From NCBI GenBank assembly GCA_022925895.1, contig JAKSYS010000144.1, positions 42,438 to 106,437 of the forward strand: a stretch of 64,000 nt of DNA, in the 5' to 3' direction. Shown here one piece after another: positions 49,501 through 57,097 of the stretch. Under the pieces are notes generated by a model. That model had not been told where the DNA came from. It saw nothing but the letters and a program-made list of their open reading frames with translations, and did not search any database. Position 1 is the stretch's first letter; every line of letters starts with the position of its first letter. Source of the DNA: Fragilaria crotonensis. Its lineage: Eukaryota; Bacillariophyta; Fragilariophyceae; Fragilariales; Fragilariaceae. The translations under genes and the position numbers were made by a program.

Positions 49501-50371
49501 CTGCTGTCTTCTCCTTGAATCCAATGTCGAGCAGGGCTTGCTCGAGCTTCTGCTTAGTTGCACGGAGTGGAAAGCGGAAGTCTTCGTTGCCATTCCCTCC
49601 AGCAAGTAGAAAGATCTTCATCATCGAGAGCGTGAGATTATGATCGTACTGGCCGGCGGTTGTCAATTCGAGTGCATCCTTGCGAAACTGAGCTGCAAGT
49701 AGCTCCAAGTTTTCCCCGGGGTACTGGCTTGGGAGACGATGCTTAATGGATGTTTTGAGGTCCTCAAACCTTTCAATAGACGTTGATTGGATTGCCTTAA
49801 GAAATTGGAGCCAGACGATTGGAAATGGGTCGGCGTCTTCAAGTTTCTCTGCCACCTTGTTGCTGAGCAACGGAGTTAGCGACGCAAGTAGGTAAGTGCG
49901 TGCTGCCTTGTCGTTTGTCTTGTCGTATTTATCATACAACTCAACCTGGTCTTTGATAAGAGCTTTAGCCGACTGTACCGTGAAACGGGAGTGCGACTTA
50001 ACGACGTTGGAGACCTTGGCTTTGTCCGTCGGATCCGGAAGATACGCGATTGTGTCCATTCCTGTGTCAACTAGGTGATCCCAAACGGAGTTCTGGAATG
50101 CAATCAGATCATCGGCAGGCTTGAACGGAATAGACATGCCGGTACGGCGATGGTTGTATCCCTTTTGGGCGGCTGCGACGTGGACAGGTCTCAACTGATT
50201 CGGAGAGGGGGACTCTTGCAAGGAGCTTGGATCGAGTCCAGTCCAATCCGACTTTGGCATGCCTCCTGTCCAAGCGGACCAGGAATCCTTGGAAAGGAGA
50301 ATAACCTCGCCCATGATAGGCTTCTCGGGCTTGATAGCCGCAGCTTCAATGGCAGGTTCGGATGTAGCCAT
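46517..50371 (-). CDS. Copia gag, membrane-like insert, protease and integrase
   Basis: Starts at the ATG at 50371 and runs 1284 residues. Gag is residues 1 to about 350, with a CCHC knuckle CNKCGKPGHWANECP near residue 372. Then comes an unusual block: residues about 497-590 hold three to four hydrophobic segments (VKAVLAVALLPLLGPILWLV, FIVPILLPIW, VVITTFNAAILPVL, FIATPLLWAILTFIGW), followed by a strongly basic stretch (YRRHRRKLRRQRFRDK) and a coiled coil (KERRLCDEIRKIQNRVAVLE) near 657-680. Protease has PVIWDSGASVT (about 827). Integrase shows HYRLGHMGFQ, CAACQYGK, VSVDHF (Asp), LSDNAKCF (Asp) and HNGNAERSIQTI (Glu). The protein is a longer copia polyprotein than usual because of this block. 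Confidence 0.88.
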   Translation of the reverse strand: MATSEPAIEAAAIKPEKPIMGEVILLSKDSWSAWTGGMPKSDWTGLDPSSLQESPSPNQLRPVHVAAAQKGYNHRRTGMSIPFKPADDLIAFQNSVWDHLVDTGMDTIAYLPDPTDKAKVSNVVKSHSRFTVQSAKALIKDQVELYDKYDKTNDKAARTYLLASLTPLLSNKVAEKLEDADPFPIVWLQFLKAIQSTSIERFEDLKTSIKHRLPSQYPGENLELLAAQFRKDALELTTAGQYDHNLTLSMMKIFLLAGGNGNEDFRFPLRATKQKLEQALLDIGFKEKTAANEHMKDMELTYKDICSQAEDTYRTLYDRKEWPPARNVRDSKAPPAAFGHIATESSTPITRAEVLTLIQTKPRVSGTSPEKPGNCNKCGKPGHWANECPDKSSNQRFQRPQHRKGDRNKQERKPGWRSTPPAPGASTTKKTDTHTFNWCATCKRWTTTHTTETHTGISKNAASNGCPPNTGSAAMYSLVQDPSVWITEVRRTPDISDILYAFSILPWFVKAVLAVALLPLLGPILWLVDTFIVPILLPIWRLDPSVVITTFNAAILPVLQRICGVIITNPGAFIATPLLWAILTFIGWRELRAVTHPRLDGPAVHAMSRAEYRRHRRKLRRQRFRDKPPSIRTEGLHRRYPLHLRSLGHFVRRSQAPTAKERRLCDEIRKIQNRVAVLEREVRLLSKLNYYDPTMASSWPRQHPVPDMRREGGGHTRQRRSGTPVRPDLLHRSSPTVNRHRAAGRPLYGQQTRRTPAPYPDRPNSHSPHTVDLNDAYYRPTDPEFHGYRRPEVNIADSSSPSLLERVALLAPSRFRSMIAPDAAFPVIWDSGASVTISPEKLDFVGTISRPSTITQLNGIAKGLRIEGEGKVHWSFHDATGKLRTLELPAYYVPKIRVRLLSTTSLLQTYSDETIKVKSHRMTLSGSPDDATRPSIPAHVNPDNNLPTSQAYRQPAVLPAAKCLNSTITAVNDANFNISEPEKELLRWHYRLGHMGFQKIQFLMRSGVLTKSNNKRKLHQAACSMTNLPKCAACQYGKQHRRPTPGRTSTVVRDRAGILKDGHLVPGQQVSVDHFISSTKGRLFSSAGKSLDSELYTGGCLFNDQHASGFIHVEFQTHLTTHETLMAKETFELMCRDHCVIPQSYLSDNAKCFTAKEFAEKLSLFEQIVRFAGVGAHHHNGNAERSIQTIMSIARTMMLHSAIHWPDIADALLWPMAVQHAIFLHNHMPNQTIGLSPINIFTKSRWQQHKFHDVHVWGCPCTFYTKQSQTARSFPDGRRAAYVA

Positions 50372-50726
50372 GGTTGGTAGGCGCTCAGCTAAGGCCGTGG
50401 CTTGCGCGAGATCGTCCTCGAGATCGTCGAACGTGTCTGCGAAGGAGCTTATCTCCGCTTCGCTGAAAGAGGTAGGACTTGGCTGATCCGACAGCTTGGG
50501 AGTCTGATGACTAGCTGGGAGCTAGTATAGACCAATAACCAACCGTAGATGCATGGAACGCACTCTCTAACTCTTACTAGTTGGGAACTAGTGAGACTAG
50601 AATAGTTGTACAACAAGCGTGGAACGCGTGCAACAGCTACGAACTTCTCTGAGGGTTGTAGCTAGCTCTTTCGACAGCACCTGGAAGGTCTATCGTGGAG
50701 AAAGCGTGTGATTGTTAGTCTGAATT

Positions 50727-50740
50727 GGGCAAAATAACCA
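50727..50740 (-). other. Primer binding site
   Basis: The minus strand reads TGGTTATTTTGCCC directly after the 5' LTR end CTTCTTAC. TGG pairing with the CCA end of a tRNA is typical. The tRNA species was not identified and it is not the common TGGTATCAGAGC initiator-Met site. Confidence 0.6.
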
Positions 50741-51099
50741 GTAAGAAGACGCGCTGAGCTGGAAGCTGTGCGGTCTACTCAAGTACTGTTTGTATGTCCG
50801 GGTTCGCTTCGGTCTAGGTTAACAAAAAAATCGAAATCCTAAACTTATAAGGCGCTACAATCTCAAACAATGATTCTCAGACAGGGTTCACTGTCAGTTG
50901 AGCAGAATAGGAGTAGCAATTCGAGCGATGCGGAGCAGCTCGAAGTGCTATTTGCCATTCCAATGAGAGACATCGCAATGGCCGTTGCAGCGGTAAGCTA
51001 GGAGCAGGACTGTAGTCGTGGGACGACTAACAGTACCGTAGATCAGTGCCAGTACACAACAACTGCGGTGTTAGTGTATCGCCCGTCACCCGTATCACA
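50741..51099 (-). repeat. 5' LTR of the copia element
   Basis: About 359 bp, matching 43523-43877. Its outer end lies 275 bp upstream of the ATG of the SGNH-like gene. Confidence 0.85.
50844..50851 (-). promoter_or_regulatory. Possible LTR TATA box
   Basis: CTTATAAG on the minus strand in the 5' LTR, about 104 bp before the LTR end; conserved at 43624-43632 in the other LTR. Position fits a promoter in U3 with a short R-U5, but no transcript start can be seen. Confidence 0.35.
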
Positions 51100-51374
51100 A
51101 CTCTCGGTGATAGTATATGACGCCAGCAAAATTTATACTGAGCCTACAGCCTACAGAGACATGGAGTACGACATGTATGAAAAGGATGATGAAACCAGAC
51201 ATACTTGTACGTGATCCCTCGTCGTGTTCATCCCTACCCTAGAGATGTACTATTCGATTCAGAAAACAAGCAGCTGTGTCCTTCTTCCTTCTCCTAACTT
51301 CGACCGTCACAGATCCTACACCAACCTTACAGTTGCATACCTTACTCCTGTCCCAACAGAGAACGTGAAGATCA

Positions 51375-53510
51375 ATGAAGCGCGTCGATGGTTACGACAA
51401 CGATGAGGACGAGGGCGAGGAAGTGACGATCGGTCCGTTGTTGCGAGGTCCCTTGTACACGAAAGATCCCGGAAGGCAAGCGACGCAAGCTAATTCGCGG
51501 TATGCTTGCTATTCTGGTAATCCTGTTGGCAGTTGCCTTCGTAGTGGTGGGTCGCAAGGAGGAAAGGCAGCATCTGGAGATGTGATTGCGAAGGAAACTG
51601 TTCAGAAAGTGCCGCCGAAGCTTTGTCCCCGATTCTGCCAGGCTCGGTTGGAGCAACGCAAGCAGCACCACGGCGGTGACTTCCTGAAAGCAAGCGACTT
51701 GATGCAGCAGTTTCAGACTGCTAAGAAACATCTCGATGACGACTTGAAGGTGAAATACGGAAAATATTACGAGGACATGATGCTTGAGAATGGTAAATGG
51801 CGAAAAGGGTTCTCCGGTGCCAACGAAAACAACATTTCGAGTGAACGATTTCGGAGAAAACTCATGATGAAGCTTCTCGAAATGCAGGTCGCTATTCGTG
51901 TTGACAATGAACATTTGGAGGGTTGCAACTGCACCAGATATGGCAGCTCTAGTCCGAATCGACGCTTGGAAACCCAGACCCTAGTTTTGCCGGAAATCCA
52001 ACAGACTTTTAGTAATTTCGTCTGGGCCACAGGAGGACACAGCGCCGCGGCTGGCCATGGAAATCTCTTCAACGAAAGTTACACCGCGTTTATGGAACGT
52101 TCAGCCAAGCCAGTTTTTGAAGCCGTAGGAATTGGATTCGAAGGTCGCAACTATGCCATGGGAGGAATGCGCTCTGCTCCGGAATTTGCCTTTTGCCAGG
52201 AGAGTATCTTCGGATTAGATGGTAAGTGGTTGCCTTCCCTTTGAGTCTTTGTGATTCGTACGAATTCAATCTAACTGGTGTTTGGTAGCCGATGTTGTGT
52301 CGTGGGATTTCGGCATGTGCGACGCTGGTCCGAATGAGTACAAGCAAGACCTCTACATGGCGAGAGTTGGTAGGCAGCGCAATCGACCCGCTTTCGTGGG
52401 GATCAACTTCGAGGATTTTCGGGTCGACATGATGCGCAAGCTGGAAGACATCGGCTTGACAACTTTCCACCTTAACGAGAGGACTGATGTTTATGCTATG
52501 AGATCTGCCATTCCCGACATGTTGGGAATGAATCAACAAGAGATCGACCAGGTACCAGAGTATGTGCGCTACTTCAAATGCAAGGGCCAAATCGAGACAG
52601 GTCAGCCCGGATGTGACGAACACAAATACAGCGACGGTATGTGTGTCGACCGCTTACACAAGGCCTCTTGGCATCCTGGATGGAGGTGGCAGTCTCTCAC
52701 AGGGCAAATGATGGCTTTCTTCCTTGTTGAGCACTTAGAGGCTGCGATTGAGGAGCTAGAAAACGCCGGAGAGTACGACCCCAGTGTCATGTTGACAACG
52801 TTGAAGGAATTGGAGGATGAAGACCACGCGAGATTCATCAGTGAAGACAAAATCCCGAAAGAGCCAATTGCAAAGTTTTTGGATGAGGACTTCGTTTCAC
52901 ATGTTGACCCAAACATAATTCGCAACGGAACCCTAATTTGCCATACTGCGTTGCTCCCTTCGAAGATTCGATACAAAGGCATATTGACTGAGACTGATGA
53001 GGCCGGCGGGATGAATTACTACAAAGGAGAGGAATATGCGGTAGCCTCTAATGACAAGTCCAGCGACGGAAAGATGCGATTGGTATTTGACCAAGGTGAG
53101 CGCGGCCCATTTTGCCCAGTGTTGACGAAGATCGATGATAAAGATGAATTTTACACCAATGAGTTCGATGACTGGACTAGCATTACGATTCCAAACGACG
53201 CGGAGATCGCTGAATATGGTCCCTTTCAACCGAAGGGGATCATAATGCTTTGCCTCAAAATGTGCGATTGGGGGAATGTGCTTCTGAAGAATTGCGCGAA
53301 GATGCTTTGAAAGATGGGAGAATGAAGATGAAAGTGAATGGCGTGCCAGTAACAGGCGTATCTCAGGCTGGTGAGTGTTTCTTTATCAAACATGACGACG
53401 GATATGTCTTCAAGGACGAGGATGGACGTTTTACCTTCGAAGTGTACGCCGAGCGAAGCACAGAAGGTCACAAACACTTCGTTAGGATTTCATCCTTCAT
53501 CATTTTCTGA
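51375..53510 (+). CDS. SGNH-hydrolase-like type II membrane protein
   Basis: Starts at the ATG at 51375: acidic cytosolic N-terminus, then a membrane anchor MLAILVILLAVAFVVVG (nt about 51504-51555) read in a frame one base away from the flanking sequence, then a Cys-rich luminal region. The catalytic-like domain has GGHSAAAGHGN (Ser, block I), AMGGMRSAPEF (block II), VVSWDFGMCDAG (block III) and DRLHKASWHPGWRWQ (Asp-x-x-His and a following His), the order of SGNH/GDSL-like esterases; members with this GHSxxAGH form occur in algae and fungi and act on sugars or lipids. Intron 52222-52288 (GTAAGT...GTAG). Frame breaks at 51462-51464, near 51560 and at 53235-53238 fit single-base losses. The C-terminal part continues to 53510. 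Enzymatic activity and substrate are inferred. Confidence 0.7.
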
Positions 53511-54317
53511 TGCAAACTCTAACTTAATATCCTATGGCCTCTTTTATAGTAATCACTGAGAAAGCAGTAGTCGGGACCACCGTACTTCCCGTAAGTGTTC
53601 AAGTTCGTCATATCACCTAGGCATGCAAACATGCTTACCACGGATATGCGAGCTCTGCGCGCTGCGAGGACATGGTGGCGCTGTCTTAGGCTACAGGACA
53701 CCGCTGAAATGAAGGTTTATGCCTTCACTGTTTGAGGTTCCATGGATTCGAGTGGAATCGGCCGAAAGCTGCGGCCTGGTTTCTACGATACGGGGAATGT
53801 GCACCCATGATGGGTGGCAATGCTGTACAAAGGGTTACGTTGCGAGTGATGGTCGTCTGGCGGCGTCGCAGGGTCCAGCATCTGGACGTCAAGGAACATA
53901 ACGATTGCCCGAAGAAAACGTGAGACCAACCTTTTTTTTGTGTAAATTTTGGGTCTCGTACAGTAGCAGTTGTCCTGGAGTACTGTACCGGAGCAATTGG
54001 CGTACTTAAGCTACTATTGTATGGTGTATACTATCATACGTAAATCGTATTTTGGATATGTTTTATGTATTCAATAGCGCACAGTATGCTACAAGAATAG
54101 GCCAATAGGCAAGGATCATACTACCCGTAGTATGATACCAGTATGATAGAGCAACTCTGACAAGAACGCGTCGACGAATTCAGCCTCATTTTCGAGAGAC
54201 GGTTCCACAAGGATAAGTGCTGCTGCCCTTTCTCCTCAAGCTCCTCAAGCGAACGGTGATCGCTTGTCACCTAATGAATGGCCTCTCATTTTTGGCAAGC
54301 CAATTTTCTTAGACTTG
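53511..54317. other. Intergenic region
   Basis: About 0.8 kb between two plus-strand genes. A GTAC/ATAC-rich segment lies at about 53950-54140 with imperfect palindromes (GTATGATACCAGTATGAT). No gene seen. Confidence 0.5.
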
Positions 54318-55176
54318 ATGAAGAGCCGGCAAGGAAAGCTAAAAAGAATACTCCTAATTCATTGGACATGTATTGTCGCAATCCTTTTCCTAGCTGCCAC
54401 GGAGGTCCGAGCTAGTCCAGCTAACGCGATTGTAGTCGGCGGCAGTTCTGGGATGGGTAAGGCTCCTCCAACGCGGTGGTCGAGTCATGCTCGTTAGCCG
54501 ATCAGAAGACAGGCTCTTACGTGCCAAATCTGAGTTGCTTAGTATGGTTCCAGAGGCTGACATCGAAGTGAGGTCGTGTGATGTTTCCGACGAAGAGCGA
54601 GTTGCAAGGTTGGCAAACTCGATCGAAAGCAATGTGTGGGATAGTCTGGTTATTTCCGCCGCTGGGAGGGCACCTCACGGACCTATGCTATCGTTGCCAA
54701 CAAGTGACACTCGCGCCATGATGGAATCCAAAGTGTGGACAGCATACCACTGTGCCAAGCATTTCAGCCCGAAGCTCAGAGACAAAGGTTCCGTCGTATT
54801 CGTTGCCGGGATTCTTAATCGGCGACCTGGATTAAACTGCTCTCCTCTTGCAATGGCAAATGGTGCACTGGAAGGGTTGACAAGATCGCTGGCTCTTGAG
54901 TGGGGTCCTCGACTTCGAGTCAATTGCCTTAGTCCGGGATTTTGTGATACGGAAAGATTCGATCATATGGATGCAGATCGCAAGGAGCATATGCTGGCTA
55001 ACACTGCTGCTTCGCTACCGCTCAAACGCGTAGGGCAGCCGCAAGACATGGGTGAAGCCATTTTCTACCTTCTCAGTGCAACCTTCTGCACAGGCGTCAT
55101 ATTAGACGTCGACGGAGGACATGGAATTCGTCAATATGCAAACCCAACTACAGATCCAATGAGAAAGACAGTGTAG
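54318..55176 (+). CDS. Atypical short-chain dehydrogenase with N-terminal anchor
   Basis: The ATG at 54318 starts a basic N-terminus and a hydrophobic stretch (ILLIHWTCIVAILFLAA), a signal peptide or anchor. The NAD(P) site is VVGGSSGMG, followed by VMLVSRSEDRLL, the acidic DVSDEERVARL and VISAAG. The catalytic region is altered: where most SDRs have Ser and Y-x-x-x-K it reads VAGIL...SPLAMANGALEGLTRSLA, with Leu and Asn at the Tyr and Lys places; RVNCLSPGFCDT and VILDVDGGHG follow as usual. Some bacterial SDRs share this AxANGALE form. One frame shift near 54465, right after the glycine motif. Role unknown; classical oxidoreductase chemistry is doubtful. Confidence 0.7.
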
Positions 55177-55194
55177 CAATAACGGCCTAATCTG

Positions 55195-56014
55195 TTAGTC
55201 TTCGTCCAATTCGTCCAGCGCGCCGTTGTCAGAACCCGCACCAAACAAACCATTCATGTCATCTGCTTCAGGCATGTTTCCCATCATCGCCTGCTTTAAT
55301 TGTTCTGGGTCGAGCTCCTTATAGAGATTCGCCGCGGCAGTCATGGCCTCACGCCAGGCATCCTTATCTTCAAGAATTTCAGCCATTCCAGGCATTTGAC
55401 CCATCATTTGTTTCATCATTGGGTTTTGCAAGATCATTTGTCTAGAAACCTCGAGCTTTTCCGGATCACTCATGTATTCTTGAAAGATGGGGCTGTTCAT
55501 CATGTTGGACATCATGTCTAACGACTCCGCCAAATCAGGCATGCCGCCTTTGAGGAGTTCGCTCATGTCCGGCATGCCACCTCCACCGCCAGCACCGTTG
55601 AGCAATGCACTCAAGTCCGGCATACCACCACCTTCACCACCAAGCAATGCACTCAAATCAGGCATACCACTTCCAGAGCCACTCGGCGTCACATCACCGC
55701 TCGCAGCGGACACAGTAGTTGAGGCCGTTGCCTTGGCCTTTTTCCTTTTCCCAGGGGTGGCAGTACCCGGAACCATTTGAAGAGAGTCCCCTTCCTGCAC
55801 ACCCATGTCCTCTAAGGTATCAGTCGCCGCCAACTGGCGACCTCCGAAAGTCGTCCATCGACGCCGGCAGCTTCCTTGACTTGACCAAGCACATCTTGCA
55901 CTGTTGTAGCATCTTCGTCAAATTTCTTTCCTCGCAATGTCACAGATAAACTGCGAATTGGTTTACCAGCCCAGGCAGCGACTGGGAATAGTAAGAAAGA
56001 GCTGAAAACTTCAT
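55195..56014 (-). CDS. Ubiquitin-like/STI1 protein with signal peptide
   Basis: The ATG at 56014 gives MKFSALS; with one T restored in the run near 55995 the text continues LLFPVAAWAGKPIRSLSV, an ER signal peptide. A ubiquitin-like domain follows (SVTLRGKKFDEDATTVQDVL ... ATDTLEDMGVQEGDSLQMVP), then a Gly-rich linker with three copies of MPDLSALL/MPDMSELL, then STI1-like helices (NMMNSPIFQEYMSDPEKL, ILQNPMMKQMM, GMAEILEDKDAWREAM). Ubl plus STI1 is the ubiquilin/Dsk2 plan, which hands ubiquitylated clients to the proteasome in the cytosol, so a signal peptide is unexpected. No UBA domain is visible at the acidic C-terminus. A second shift lies near 55830. An ER or periplastid role is inference. 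Confidence 0.7.
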
Positions 56015-56951
56015 TGTGTTTGAATGAATCAGGCAAGTTTGACAATATAACAGTGAGACGAACCAATCTGATCTGGCTTGCCTACAAGCGCAACTCCCGT
56101 ACGGTCGTCAAATCGTGACACGAGGCGAATTTTACGAGCCGACCGATTAATGGATAGCTGCAGCTCTCCACGCGGCGAAAGATATGGAACCTTGTGAAAC
56201 CAATACTTGTACTCCGGGTAGTACACAAGTATATGCATAGGAGTCTCCCGGATTGAAGTGGGTCGAAGCGTCTTCTCGACGTACGGTACTAGTACTACGG
56301 TAGTAGGTATGAGTACTGCAGTAACATAATAAAGTAGTCCAAAGTCCAAAGTACAACTCGCTACAGTTCCCCGAACTCGACCGTACTCCCGTAATAAATT
56401 ATGCACTATGTACGACGCCTCCCAAACTCCCAGTACTGTTCTACTCCAGTACGACAGTAATACAATATGACATATGTACTGTACTGTGTTACAGTGTGAC
56501 AGTGTTCGTGTGATCGGTACACGAGTACTGGCCGACGGTAGACTTAAGGTTAGTAGGACCTAGAAGTCTAACGTTGGACTTGACGGGTGAGGAAGCGAAC
56601 CTGACGGATCGTCCAGCTTTGGGCGATGGTGTTTTGTAGACATACACCATGGCGGTAGATTTGTTGATACAAGGATGTAGAAATGTAGGAAACTAAGTAG
56701 TAAAGGCCTTTACTGTTTTTGGTTTGTGGAAATTATAAGATGAATTGGAATGAAAAATGAAGGTGAGACTTGCAACATTAGTTGGAGTCTCACAAATGAA
56801 GTGTTGTCTTAGTCCCACTTCCTGAGTGGTGTTTGGGAAGTGTTGTCCATAGTAAAAAGAGTGTTGTTGAAGTTATCAACAACACTCATGATTTGAATTA
56901 CTTAGGAAGTGAATTCAAATAGTTTTGTGTTGCAGATCAGTGGTACCAGGT
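56015..56951. other. Intergenic region and left flank of the second copia element
   Basis: About 0.9 kb without a supported host gene. A GTAC-rich part lies at about 56210-56560. From about 56570 onward the composition changes and an out-of-place leader-like stretch with ATGAGTGTTGTTGATAACTT on the minus strand (about 56890) may belong to retroelement DNA. Confidence 0.45.
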
Positions 56952-57089
56952 TCTGATCCGTAGCATTCTACGGGAACGGGTCACGGACAGACTAAGAAAA
57001 TAATGGACTGTCTATTGTATTACCGTATGGTATTTAACCTTACAGTAAGACGAGAGACAGTGTGACAGAGTGACGGTAGATTCCTAACA
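56952..57089 (-). repeat. 3' LTR (part or all) of the second copia element
   Basis: Starts TGTTAGGAATCTACC on the minus strand directly after the polypurine tract. The far end cannot be fixed without the 5' LTR; 56952 is where a primer-site-like TGGTACCACTGATC begins, which either marks an LTR end next to a second partial copy or is coincidence within a longer LTR. Confidence 0.55.
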
Positions 57090-57097
57090 CCCCTCTT
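57090..57097 (-). other. Polypurine tract of the second copia element
   Basis: AAGAGGGG on the minus strand ending exactly at the LTR start TGTTAGG. Confidence 0.65.

Larger units (their letters stand above)
43523..51099 (-). mobile_element. Complete Ty1/copia LTR retrotransposon (CoDi-like)
   Basis: Minus-strand element of 7.6 kb: 5' LTR 50741-51099, PBS, gag-pol 50371-44060, polypurine tract, 3' LTR 43523-43877. Domain order gag, protease, integrase, RT, RNase H makes it copia. The LTRs are close but not identical (for example GCGGCCTAC versus GCGGTCTAC, plus scattered substitutions and A-run differences), so the copy is young but not brand new. No clear 5-bp target duplication was found (left flank TTCTA, right flank ACTCT). 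Confidence 0.9.

Noticed and set aside
43518-51104. 5-bp target duplication of the first copia element
   Set aside because: The flanks TTCTA and ACTCT do not match under either plausible LTR boundary.
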